Assembly: GCF_018991925.1 (NCBI RefSeq)
Contig: NW_024727857.1
Location: 427,501-491,500, forward strand
Length of the DNA stretch: 64,000 bases
Origin: Homarus americanus
Taxonomy: Eukaryota; Arthropoda; Malacostraca; Decapoda; Nephropidae
Direction of reading: 5' to 3'
Shown: positions 48,747 to 61,942 of the stretch, one piece after another
Numbering within the stretch: position 1 is the stretch's first letter
How the letters are laid out: each line of letters opens with the position of its first letter
Position numbers and translations under genes: made by a program
Notes under the pieces: generated by a model
What the model saw: the letters and a program-made list of their open reading frames with translations, nothing else
Told to the model about the DNA's origin: nothing
Database searches by the model: none

Positions 48747-49213
48747 GGGGACGGAGGGTGGGAGGATGGTGGTGAGAAATGATGGAATGTCACAGAGGCG
48801 AAACATTATTAGAACACCACTGACCTATTTTGTCTTCTTATTTGTTAAGCATTAGTACACCTATGGATGCTGGCTCTGGCTGATTCATATACCTTCTTAT
48901 TGGTCATTATTGGATGCATACAGTCATTCCCATGCCCAAGTAAAATTTTTATTATATAGGCCGAAATACTTGTGTCCGAAAGTGCGTCTTTTAGCATGTA
49001 TTGGCAAGGGCAGCCCAGAACCTTCAGGAACTCCGCCGAGTGGGTCCCATAGGCCACCCTTCTTGGCCAATCTCCTTAGGTGTGACGGCAGCTGAGGGTC
49101 TTCAGGACTCCGCCGAGAGGGCCAGAACAACTACCCGTCCAGAAATGATCCCTGGCCTCACTTCCCGTTCGACTTGCTGAGCCTTGTGTAAATTTGTATG
49201 ACAATATTGCCGA
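48747..49213. other. Low-repeat DNA with a duplicated GC-rich phrase
   Basis: CTTCAGGAACTCCGCCGAG (about 49021) and CTTCAGGACTCCGCCGAG (about 49097) are about 76 bases apart, with GGG(T/C)CC after each. The GC level is far above the neighbours. Minus-strand frames are open but unrecognised. Confidence 0.5.
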
Positions 49214-49286
49214 ATATCTATCGATCTATCTATATCTATCGGTCTATATCCATCTATCTATATCTATATCCATCTATCTATATCTA

Positions 49287-49337
<51 letters not shown>

Positions 49338-49397
49338 ATCCTTCTATCTCTATCTATCTATATCCATCTATCTATCTATCGATCTATCTATCTATCT
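49214..49397. repeat. (TATC)n microsatellite, compound
   Basis: A perfect (TATC)13 core near 49285-49338 is flanked by interrupted TATCTATATC repeats. Confidence 0.98.
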
Positions 49398-49540
49398 GTG
49401 TGTGTCGTCTTTGTCTATTTTCTTTAACTTGAGTGTCTTGAAGGATGAGTCAGAAGCTGGAGGGAGGTGCAAAAGTGATTACTTTAAGTGTTCGCTCCAT
49501 TGTGGTGAGGAAGACAGTGATGGTTCCTCCTTTTGAGAGA

Positions 49541-49652
<112 letters not shown>

Positions 49653-49671
49653 CATATATATAGCGTACAGA

Positions 49672-49807
49672 CATACATTACATTACATACATTACATTAC
49701 ATTACATACATTACATTACATTACATTACATTGCATACATACATACATACATACATACATACATACATACATACATACATACATACATACATACATACAT
49801 ACATACA
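49672..49807 (+). repeat. ACATT/ACATACATT array grading into (ATAC)n
   Basis: ATTAC pentamers, interrupted by ATACATTAC nonamers, run to about 49734 and then become a perfect (ATAC)18 array. Confidence 0.98.
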
Positions 49808-49924
49808 AATACGGAAATGAGTCCATTAAGTAATGCTCGCGTGTGGGGTGAAGGTAATACTACGGAGGTCATCATGAATCACTCGGGTTTTACACAAATG
49901 TAGAATAAGGTTTTACCCTTATGG

Positions 49925-50020
49925 TGGCCGAGTACCTCGGCCGAGTACCTAGGCCGAGTACCTGGGCCGAGTACCTAGGCCGAGTACCTAGGCTGAGTAC
50001 CTAGGCTGAGTACCTAGCAT
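49925..50020 (+). repeat. 13-bp minisatellite AGGCCGAGTACCT
   Basis: About seven copies. The last two carry GGCTGAG instead of GGCCGAG. Confidence 0.96.
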
Positions 50021-50039
50021 GTTGAGGCTTATACGTAGG

Positions 50040-50042
<3 letters not shown>

Positions 50043-50073
<31 letters not shown>
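50043..50073. repeat. (GA)n microsatellite
   Basis: About 15 units. Confidence 0.97.
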
Positions 50074-50077
<4 letters not shown>

Positions 50078-50318
50078 AACGACAAAGAAATACATAGACC
50101 AAGAGAGATAATTATAGGTCAGAGCATTAAGTGATAAAGATAGAGTTAACAGTGGCGTGATAACCGGCAGTTTCCTCGTAAATTACCTATAATTATGTAG
50201 AGTCTGTGAGGAGAAACATATATAATGGGTCTATGGGGGGAGGGGGGGGGTGTTAGGCCGGAGGTAAGAAGTGAATTTGAGAGAGAAGAGAAGTCTCCTT
50301 GCATTAAAGTCAAGGGTT

Positions 50319-50319
<1 letters not shown>

Positions 50320-50374
<55 letters not shown>

Positions 50375-50382
50375 GCGCGCGC

Positions 50383-50437
<55 letters not shown>
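50320..50437. repeat. Compound (CA)n-(CG)n-(CA)n
   Basis: About 26 CA units, then CGCGCGCGCGC at 50372-50382, GCACACGC, then about 23 more CA units. Alternating purine-pyrimidine throughout. Confidence 0.98.
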
Positions 50438-50438
<1 letters not shown>

Positions 50439-50598
50439 AAGAAAGAGACAAACAGACAGATAAATACAATATATAAGACTAATCTGTATCATAACACTCA
50501 CCTGACACAAAGGTAAATTAAGTTTTTCAGGTGTTTTGGGGACCTGTTGTCATAGAGCGTCTTTAAGATTTGTAAAATAACACAACAAGCATTAATGT

Positions 50599-50898
50599 AC
50601 ACGGGGGGGAGTTGCTGTACACGGGAGGGAGTTACTGTACACGGGAGGGAGTTACTGTACACGGGAGGGAGTTACTGTACACGGGAGGGAGTTACTGTAC
50701 ACGGGGGGAGTTATTGCACACGGAGGAGTTATCAAATACTGGGAGTTGTTGTACACGGAGGAGTTACTGTACACCGGGAGTTACTGCACACGGAGGGAGT
50801 ATACACGGGAGGGAGTTACTGTACACGGGAGGGAGTTATTGTACACGGGAGGGAGTTATTGTACACGGGAGGGAGTTACTGTACACGGGAGGGAGTGT
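50599..50898 (+). repeat. 20-bp minisatellite TGTACACGGGAGGGAGTTAC
   Basis: About fifteen copies, near-perfect at both ends and decayed in the middle (50705-50800). Isolated further copies appear at about 51266-51405, 370 bases downstream, so the array seems to have been split or seeded twice. Cys/Thr/Gly-rich frames here are repeat translations. Confidence 0.97.
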
Positions 50899-51006
50899 TA
50901 TAGAACTACAACAACTGTATTATGAAGTGTTTAGTATTTTACAAGAATGTTTTAATGAACTAACTGTAGAAAAAAATATTCTAACACTGATTTATTTCTT
51001 TTACAG

Positions 51007-51030
51007 GCTAGAACTTCAGAAGCGACCGTG
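51007..51030 (+). other. Candidate 24-nt microexon
   Basis: An excellent 3' splice site precedes 51007: branch-point-like CTAAC at 50981-50985, then TTTATTTCTTTTACAG. The segment ends at a GTG|GTAAGTA donor (51031). The 24 bases are in phase 0 and would encode ARTSEATV. A second acceptor-like site (CTTTCTGTTCCAG) 169 bases further at 51199 opens a 31-codon frame beginning YKCKVFLF in the same phase. No homology is recognised, and both sites lie between copies of the 20-bp minisatellite. It could be an intron fragment of an unseen gene or a chance match. Confidence 0.3.
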
Positions 51031-51410
51031 GTAAGTACAAAGGCCCGAATGTTTGAAACTTCATCATATTATGTATCCGTTATGCTCGGTAACGTTACTG
51101 TAGGATCAACTATAAATTATTTGCGGGTGAATTTCGGTACAACACCTATGCATAAGTTTTAGGCAAAGAAAGATACTACAGTATATCTTTCTGTTCCAGT
51201 ACAAATGCAAAGTTTTCCTTTTTGTGTTAAGGCTGAGTAGATATGTGTTTCTGAGAGAGGGATTTACTGTACACAGAAGGAAGTTACTGTAATAATGGGG
51301 GGGAATTTACCATCCATGAAGGGAGTTATCGTACATGGGAGCGATTTTTGTACACGGGAGGTAGGGGGGCTAACTGTACACGGGAGGGAGCTACTGTATA
51401 CGGGACAAAG

Positions 51411-53617
<2,207 letters not shown>

Positions 53618-53770
53618 CTGACGACCTGTTAGGGGCGGGTTGGATACAGTACACTAAATACTTAACAGGCAATACACAAGGAAGCAGTATAGTTATTGGC
53701 ACTACACCCGACAACCATCGCAAAGAAATAATGTTAGGTATCCACTTAACTCACGTACTGCACCAACACA
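53618..53770 (-). mobile_element. SINE body fragment (copy B)
   Basis: CACAAGGAAGCAGTATAG and TTAGGTATCCACTTAA occur in the same order and at nearly the same spacing as CACAAGGAGGCAGCATGG and TTAGATACCCATTTAA in copy A. The flanking CTGTTAGGG and CAGTA-ACTAA phrases are also shared. The tRNA-like head is missing or decayed. I estimate about 65-70% identity by eye. Confidence 0.6.
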
Positions 53771-54029
53771 CACACAAAAAATCCCGATAACATACAGAAT
53801 AATAATTTATGTTCTTTTATATAATATTATTAAATGTTTTACCTGAATTTCTGTATTGGAAAACAGACGCACGCTAAGCCTTCAATAATATAATTTATAT
53901 CAAGGTTGACACAAGGAAAGGTTAGATTACCAAATTCCTGTACAGTACCTCGCTAGGGCTCAGGTCACCATACCCTTAAGGGATAATTACGTCACTGCAC
54001 CCCTAAGAGGAGAGTCAGGTCCCAAAACA

Positions 54030-54032
<3 letters not shown>

Positions 54033-54080
<48 letters not shown>
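54033..54080. repeat. (GT)n microsatellite
   Basis: About 24 perfect units. Confidence 0.98.
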
Positions 54081-54232
54081 ACGAAAAATGATAATTCATC
54101 TCTATAAGGAAGACCAGACCGAAGGCGACTCCATCTTGGTTCCATTATGTCAGGTGTATCAGGAGACTACCCGTGAGGACGTACACTAGTCCAGGGGCGT
54201 GAAGGACCAACAATAGACGGACCTCGCATGTT

Positions 54233-54541
<309 letters not shown>

Positions 54542-54700
54542 ATTGTGGGTTATTCCGGAGGCATAAATTTGATTCAGGTAGAGACCCAGAGTCTGACATA
54601 TAAATATTTTAGTGTAGGAAAAAAAAACACGCTACGTCCCGAACCAATAAAACAAGTCTGTTTACTCCTTGATATTTATTATTCTCTATTTATCGTATGA

Positions 54701-54813
54701 GTAGGTGAGTGAGGGAGCTGGCCCCTCGAGAGAATTGAGAGAACGGAAGAGACAGTAGGTGAGTGAGGGAGCTGGCCCTCGTGAGAGAATTGAGAGAACG
54801 GGAGAGACAGTAG
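54701..54813 (+). repeat. 54-bp tandem duplication
   Basis: Two copies start GTAGGTGAGTGAGGGAGCTG at 54701 and 54755. They differ at only a few positions (CCCCTCGAG or CCCTCGTGAG; CGGAAGAG or CGGGAGAG). A recent duplication. Confidence 0.97.
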
Positions 54814-55020
54814 AGAGAAAAAATATTACCCTATTCAACATACAACTTGAACGAATAAATTGGGTGTGTTTATTCTTGCCGGTGTGTGTACATTTGTCTT
54901 GTTCTTTTCGCCAGGTGATGTGTGTGTGTGTGCGCGAGAGAGAGCTAGTTCTTGTATGAAAATAAATATAATTGAAAAATATATATAATATAAGAAAAGT
55001 TAAGAGACCGTTTGAGATGG

Positions 55021-55160
55021 GAAAGGTGCTGTGGGGAGGTGCTGTGGGGAGGTGCCGTGGGGAGGTGCTGTGAGTAGTTGCCGTGGGGAGGTAGTGTGGG
55101 GAGGTGCTGGAGGGAGGTGGTGTGAGGAGGTGCTGTGGGGGCTGCTGTGGGAGACTCTGT
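55021..55160 (+). repeat. 14-bp minisatellite GGTGCTGTGGGGAG
   Basis: About nine units with C/T and T/A changes. The minus-strand Pro/Thr/His frame is a translation of it. Confidence 0.95.
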
Positions 55161-55978
55161 GAAGGAGAAGCGGAATTTTTTATTGGCTAGCAGTAACCTT
55201 CCTGAGCTCCGACACGGCGTACACACTCGGTTATGGATTAATATATATTTTTTTTATTTTTATTGTTATTTCTTGTACATGCATCTCTTGTTTCATAATG
55301 TATTTTCATTTATTATCTAAAGAAAGTTTCTTTTTGTCATATAATTTCTACTTGTGTCCTGATTTTTTTTTGGGTATTCCTTCGTTTACCTGTTTTGTTT
55401 CATACATATTCATTCTATAATTCCTAGATTATTTTAACATTTTGTCTCCTGTACAATTTCAACTTGTTTACTTGACATCAGACAAAGAGTTAGAAAAACA
55501 GACAGACTAACAGACAGCAAGCAAAAATTATAGTGAAAATAGGGCAATGTGAACTGAAGAAAAAACACTCACTCACGTCCACATTAAAAATATATTCACA
55601 CCAAACAGGATCCTATAACTAAAGTATTATAAACAGGACCCGTATCCCCTTGAGAGCTAATCATCCCCACCGAAGTATCTCTTGGACCTCAGGAAGATGT
55701 ACCCAGAGACGGAAGTTGGAGGTCAGTGCCCCTCATAAATCTTCACCTGACCTCGACACCCCCAAAGGAGATGGATATTCATGGTGGAATATAAATCTCT
55801 TAGATAACATAGTTCTTTCGTTACAACACGGAAAGACAAATAAACACACAGGCGACATCCACGTAGTCAAATACAGACATTAGTTTCTCTGAGGATTATA
55901 TTTATTTTGTGAGCAACATTTTCAGGATATAATCGCCCACTTTAAACTATCCAATTTTTCATTCCTATACAGGTCTGT
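55161..55978. other. AT-rich DNA, no gene called
   Basis: An ORF at 55650-55883 (plus) has mixed composition but starts with no ATG context, splice sites or recognisable product. Confidence 0.5.

Positions 55979-56048
<70 letters not shown>
55979..56048. repeat. (CA)n microsatellite
   Basis: About 35 perfect CA units. Confidence 0.99.
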
Positions 56049-56051
<3 letters not shown>

Positions 56052-56377
56052 GGGTAGATAATAAGCAGCTTGGGTCCTGTTCTTCAGTTTAAGAGACTCA
56101 TAAATTAGCGGGAATGTCGTGGTGATCACTTCATACGGACACATGATGGCGCTTGTACAAACCTTGACAATTTATTCTCCGCTTCGTAGAAAGTATTTTA
56201 GATAAATATTCCTGGCTGGTGAAATACGTTCTCTTGCTAATGGTCTATTTAAGTGGAATTTTAAGTAGTGTGTGAGTGTTCTTAGCTATTGTAAGTATTG
56301 GCAGTAATTGTAAGTGTTGAATGGGAGTATTGTTAGTGATTGTTAATAGTGAAAAGTGAAAGTGGGTCCCCTAGGCA

Positions 56378-56588
56378 TGACTACCCGTTAGGGACAGAGT
56401 GGAAGCAGCACACTGTACAGTATACTAAGACCTTTGGTACACAAGGAGGCAGCATGGTCGATACTGCACTCGACCGTCTTCACTTCCCCAAGTTGAAAAC
56501 TTAGATACCCATTTAAGCTGGGTGAACTGGAATCAAACCACAGACGCGTGTAAAAGGAGGCGAGTGTTGTATCCACTCAACATTCCAC
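56378..56588 (-). mobile_element. tRNA-derived SINE (copy A, most complete)
   Basis: Read from 56588 on the minus strand, an A-box-like GAGTGGATACAACACTCGCC is followed by a B box (GTGGTTTGATTCC) and then AGTTCACCCAG and AAATGGGTATCTAA. The body contains GTCGAGTGCAGTATCGACC and CCATGCTGCCTCCTTGTG and ends near CCCTAACGGGTAGTC. Box spacing and the tRNA-head-plus-body plan are those of Pol III SINEs. The same order of phrases occurs in copies B and C, which defines a family within the window. No target duplication was found. Confidence 0.75.
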
Positions 56589-56600
56589 CTTCACCCAGCC

Positions 56601-57224
56601 CGGCGTCCTCCCACCTCACCCACCCAGAGACCTCCCACCCCCACCCTCACCCCAGAGACCTCCCACCCTCTCCCACCTCACCCACCCCAGAGACCTCCCC
56701 ACCCTCACCCACCCAGGACCTCCACCTCACCCACCCAGAGACCTCCCACCCTCACCCACCCAGAGACCTCCCACCCTCACCCTCCCCAGAGACCTCCCAC
56801 CCCTCACCCACCCCAGAGACCTCCCACCCTCATCCACCCCAGAGACCTCCCACCCTCACCCACCCCAGAGACCTCCACCCCACCCCCCCGAGACCCCACC
56901 CTCACCCACCCAGAGACCTCCCACCCTCCACCCACCCCAGAGACCTCTCACCCTCACCCACCCCAGAGACCTCCACCCTCACCCACCACAGAGACCTCCC
57001 ACCACCCACCCCAGAGACCTCCCACCCTCACCCACCCAGAGACCCTCCCACCCCTCCCCACCCACCCCAGAGACCTCCCACCCTCATCCACCCCAAGAGA
57101 CCTCCCATCTTAACCCACCCCTGAGACCTCCACCCCTCACCCACCCTGGAAACCTCCCATCTTAACCCACCCTGGAGACCTCCCATCTTAACCCACCCCT
57201 GAGACCTCCCACCTTAACCCACCT
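56601..57224 (+). repeat. 25/26-bp minisatellite CCAGAGACCTCCCACCCTCA
   Basis: About 24 copies of a unit made of the 20 bases named plus CCCAC or CCCACC. The right edge shifts to a CCATCTTAACCCACCCTGGA variant (about four copies). Plus-strand frames rich in Pro/Thr/His are repeat translations. The array abuts SINE copy A. Confidence 0.97.
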
Positions 57225-57523
<299 letters not shown>

Positions 57524-57997
57524 ATAAATACCATGACCACTAGGCACAGTTCGTGGTTCACGTTCAACATGGTGGTCACACACACAATGTTAGCACCATG
57601 ACACAGTTCACTTCAGTAGCTCCGTCCGCTGATAAATATGTTATACTTTTATTACAGTAATATTGGTTATTAATTAATAATAGAGCTTGGACTGATGACA
57701 TTGTGTTTGTATTAAAATTATATCAAACAATAAAACCCGGGACACCAACATTTGATGAAGCCATCTGTTGTAAATATTGTACTGACTGTGTTATGTACGG
57801 GTTATTTCATGCAATAAACTATATATATATAGTGGGGTTCTGAAGAAGCGATATAATGCGCCTTTTAGTGGTAGAGTCTCGGTGTAATTCCCACATCATT
57901 TGGCCGTCGTCATTTTATTAATTGCTAATATAAGCCATTTTCACCCATTCTTGTCTTATGGTTGAAAGATATATAATGTACTGAAAATATAAACGCA

Positions 57998-58093
57998 ATT
58001 TAGGTACCCATTTCCAACCGGGTAGACTGGGGGTCCAATGGGGTGCAACCATGTCCCTTAGGAGAGGAGGCGAGCGCTGTATACAGTCGGCCA
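57998..58093 (-). mobile_element. tRNA-derived SINE (copy C, 5' part)
   Basis: On the minus strand the head reads TGGCCGACTGTATACAGCGC then TCGCC, close to the A-box consensus TGGCNNAGTGG. It is followed by CCCAGTCTACCCGGTTGG and AAATGGGTACCTAA. The order matches copy A from the head through the GGGTA(C/T)CTAA phrase. The body beyond that is absent, so the copy is truncated. Confidence 0.7.
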
Positions 58094-58467
58094 CCTCACT
58101 TACTAATTTCTCAATATTCAGAATCTTAGTCCAAAGATTGTAATAAAATATCCTGATTCTCAAACGAACTCACTGGATATTATGATTCATCCACCTCGAG
58201 ATGTTTTACGTCTTGTGATGAATTATTTTTGGTGAATGTAAGTGCACCTCCATAGAAACACGTCTCAATAATGGCGCTTAACTCAATTCCCACGACTTGC
58301 ATTGATGGAAAAACAGTAACATTAATAGTGTTAGATTATGGGTCACTAGAGGATAGGGGACCTTCGGGGATATATCGCGCGGTCAACTTTAGGTGGACCC
58401 GTAAACTTCAGTTATTACTGTTTGACGGTGGAAGTTATGATACTGTGGACTCTGGGTCATAATCAAG
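58094..58467. other. Unique DNA
   Basis: A short ORF at 58271-58462 (plus, ATG start) has unremarkable composition and no homology that I can name. It is not called. Confidence 0.5.
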
Positions 58468-58545
58468 GTAGTGTTGGACACCTGAGACAGAGGATGTGGA
58501 GGTGTAGTTTTGAATCTGTCATCGCCTGGTCATGTCCAACACTAC
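58468..58545. repeat. 13-bp perfect inverted repeat, TA-bordered
   Basis: GTAGTGTTGGACA at 58468-58480 and its exact reverse complement at 58533-58545 enclose 52 bases. The arms begin with TA, so a tiny Tc1/mariner-type MITE is possible. A simple hairpin is equally likely. Confidence 0.4.
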
Positions 58546-58799
58546 TTTTATCCTCATCCCCCACTCCATCCCACACCACTCTCAGGAGACGTGAAAATGG
58601 GTATGTAGTCATTATCTGTCCGACTGTAACGGAGTTGGAAGAGAAGTTTCTATATATATATAGGCAATGAAAATTTGTTGAAATATAAGATAAAAGAATT
58701 TTGGAAGACATTTTATTAATGGTTGTTCCAAGAATTCCTCCCACCTTCTCACTACACCAGTGCCGCCACTTGACCTAGTCTTGAGACACTTCATGGAGA

Positions 58800-59182
58800 C
58801 ATTCCTTTGATAGTGTGTTGAGTGGACCCATCACGGTGTTGTTAAGTTTTCTGCTAGACTTTAGGCGGCAACCTCGAAGCAATTTTTATTTATTTATTTA
58901 TTTTTTTTAATTTGTGTCAGGAAAAGGAAATCTCAGGGAACCAAGTTAGGTGAGTATCAGGGATGGACCACCAGTTCAGATTTTAATTTGTCTAAGTTTT
59001 TTTTTTTTTTTTTTGTAAACACTACTCGGGGATGCGTTGTCCTGGTGAGGGATCCATCCATTGTCAGTAAACTCTTCCTGGACATTTTTCCTGATGTTTT
59101 CGCCGCAGTTGATAGGCAGTAACTGGAAATAGTTCAGGTTCTCATTTTTGGTCTGTTTGGGATTGAAGGACGACCGTTTCAT
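58800..59182 (-). pseudogene. Mariner-family transposase fossil (C-terminal half)
   Basis: Read on the minus strand, the frame contains FTDNGWIPHQDNASPSS at about 59087-59018. This matches the mariner WxLHxDNAPxHT block holding the second catalytic Asp (GAC at 59041-59039). After a poly-A-expanded Lys run (one-base slip) the other mariner hallmark appears as VVHP, stop, YSPNLVP, stop, DFLFL. The third Asp codon (GAT) is at 58932-58930, about 36 codons after the second, close to the D34D spacing of mariner. Further on, RGCRL...LNTLSKE resembles the mariner tail. At least two in-frame stops and one frameshift make it dead. The first catalytic Asp and the N-terminal DNA-binding half are missing, and no terminal inverted repeats were found. 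The family call rests on the motif pair and spacing. Confidence 0.78.
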
Positions 59183-59384
59183 GCAACCAGTTGAAATTTT
59201 TTTATACTTTCCAAAAACTCTTTAACGACACGTAACATACTGGTGAGCTTGTTGGGTCTTGTGGCAAATTATTGTTGATGTCTTAATGAACTGATATAGT
59301 GCACGTGCTGAGCGGCTTAAGACGATGGAGCACATAGATTCAAAGGTTTATGATAACATGTGGAAATTTCACTAATAATTAAAA

Positions 59385-59457
59385 GGCTCCGTCGGCAGTT
59401 GAACCCGAGTCTGCCATTCATTAAAGCCGGCCGTGCTGACCGCTGCACCACAGAGCC
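59385..59457 (-). tRNA. tRNA-like 73-mer: pseudogene or SINE head
   Basis: On the minus strand a 73-nt sequence starts GGCTCTGTGGTGCAGCGGTC and ends CGGAGCC, followed by TTTT (a Pol III stop). The first seven bases pair fully with the last seven (one G-T). The D arm GTGC...GCAC is perfect, and A (TGGTGCAGCGG) and B (GGGTTCAACTGCC) boxes are present. The anticodon stem (GCCGG against GAATG) does not pair and the T stem is irregular, so it cannot be a working tRNA. The A box closely matches that of SINE copy D (GTTACGGTCAGCA versus GCAGCGGTCAGCA), favouring a SINE head. Confidence 0.6.
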
Positions 59458-59754
59458 GATCACTGCACAAGGTGATGTGTCGGCTGTATTCTTAATTTTC
59501 AAAGTTATATCTGTTGTATAAGTTAAGATGTGCGAACGGCACTTAACAATCCTAGTAGTTGAATCACCTACAACGCACAACAATAAACTATCTTATTATG
59601 TTTATCTTATTCTCGATATTGTTGTTGTTGTTGTGCGTTAAATTCATTCATTGAAAGCTCTGAATGTTAAATAGCAAGGAATGTTACTTTAGTGTTTATC
59701 TAACCCTAACCAACTCTAATTTCGTAACTTGCTAAGAAGTAGTGTCTCAATGCT
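59458..59754. other. AT-rich spacer
   Basis: A short (TTG)n run lies near 59621-59635 and ACCCTAACC near 59703. Nothing else was seen. Confidence 0.6.
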
Positions 59755-59886
<132 letters not shown>

Positions 59887-61628
59887 AATTCATGTTTATC
59901 CATCACTACTAACTTAATACGCCCAACATAACTTTAAGTTAAAATAAAATCATAATACTTAATGAGGGAAGGTGGGATGAAGGGCTTTCTCGAGTACTGA
60001 TCACGGAGAATTTTTCAGAATGTTGTAAAGTCTACGGTAGTCACAACCCGCGTTTCACTTACTCGCACCTTAATAACACCGTGGGACTACAGCACGTATT
60101 TTTTATTTTTTATTTAAGATTCTTATGGAAGATTTTAGTCGGTGATATCAGCAGTTGTATAGAAAGATTTTTATCTGGGTAATAGTTAACATGTTACTTC
60201 AGAAAACATGACAATACCGGTTACATTAACAGAAAATGTTACATAATACTTCCTTGAGATAAATGTATAGTATATATCAGGTGCCTAAAAGAGAGCTCAG
60301 GTTCTCAACTGGCTCAGCAATGTTAATATTGTTATTATTATCCACCCTGTATCTGCGTTTTTCTGACCAAATAAACTGTTTCAATTCACACGCTAATGGC
60401 ATAAATAAAAAGGATTTAGCTCGTTTATGTGAGTGAATTAAAAAAAGATATATTCATCAGCATCTCTTCTCCAACTATTCTTTCAAATTAAGCTTTTAAT
60501 CACACATATCTCTCTTTCACAATAACAAGGTTAACATAGGTCAATAAAACACAACAGCGGAGGTTATAGTTATTAATTATATATTCTAGTCTCCGTCGTG
60601 AATAATATTAGTCAAATTACTTTCGCGAAGACACGTGCTTGATAATACCCATATCATTTTAGGGACCAAGTGATTGTATTTTAGGGATTACATGATGTTT
60701 ATAGATAGCTTTATGGGTCAAGGGAGACGGACGTAACATGCGTAAAATAATTCATCATCGCATCTCAATCTGAAGGGAACAACGCCGAGAGAATCGAGAG
60801 CTGATGGTGCTGACGTGAAGGTGACCCTATTGGTAATGATACATGGAAGAAGATTGTTTGATCAGATCTGTATAATAACATGTCAGAGAAAGATGGCGGT
60901 AGTCGGTAATCGGAAAGAATGATAGAAAGATACTGATAGACAAAGATATAAACATATACAGACGGAAAGACAGACATCGACCACAACTACCCTCACCATT
61001 CATAAACCAACTGCGGGTGAATGGACAAAAAGCTTTGATCCATCCATCATGTGAGGACCTCCACCACCTGAGCATGAGAAGTGTCAACACAGGCTGCGAT
61101 AGTTCTCACGGTGTTCCGGCATGGCCACATATATAACGCATCGCCTGTATGTGAATAAAACGATGAGGAAATAGGTTTTATGGGTAGGTATGGTCGTTAT
61201 AGACCTCCCAACACTTACGACTATATTGAGGCGGGGTGATTAGGTCAATATTACTTCCAAATATCGGTGTTTTGTCATTTATTATAGATAGGAGGTGTGT
61301 TTACTCAGCCTATTGAGCCTATTTCCCGTCATACGTGATCTGACCAATGGATGTTTTCCTTTCTCACGTGAGGGATTGTCTTTGTTATTTTCAAGTGTAG
61401 CTGAAGCCAAACAATAACAAATACTTGACGACCTTTGTTTATAAGAGAAGGAAGTGACCTTGAGTTCATTTACCCATGTCGTGTAAATTATTTTCTTCAC
61501 GTATACCAGAGCTGATATATGATACGGCTTTAATGCCTAAATATGTGTTGTTCTTAAGGGGAGTGACTGCTACGTTACCTACTACGCTGGTGAGTCTGAT
61601 TGGTGGACACAGTGTATATTACAAGAAT

Positions 61629-61629
<1 letters not shown>
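59887..61629. other. AT-rich unique DNA, no gene called
   Basis: The longest low-repeat stretch of the right end. Frames are short, and no ATG, splice-site or motif support was found on either strand. Confidence 0.6.
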
Positions 61630-61678
<49 letters not shown>

Positions 61679-61890
61679 CAGCTCGGCCACCATTCATCAT
61701 TTAGTAAACGGAAACGTCCAGTTAAACCTTATCCAAAGCTTTTATTCCGCCTCACAATTTTCCGGGTTTTATCGTCGAGAAAATTGTGTGAAAAACAAAG
61801 CAAAAACATGGTAGGCGGTTGACCGTAAAATCGGATACTCGAACATGCAACGAACGGTCTACTCTGATATTGTTGCTAGAGACTTTATGC

Positions 61891-61940
<50 letters not shown>
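61630..61940. repeat. (GT)n tracts at 61630-61675 and 61891-61940
   Basis: About 23 and 25 perfect GT units. Confidence 0.98.

Positions 61941-61942
<2 letters not shown>

Noticed and set aside
56522..57124. 200-residue Pro/Thr/His-rich frame
   Set aside because: Translation of the 25/26-bp minisatellite. The start lies inside SINE copy A.
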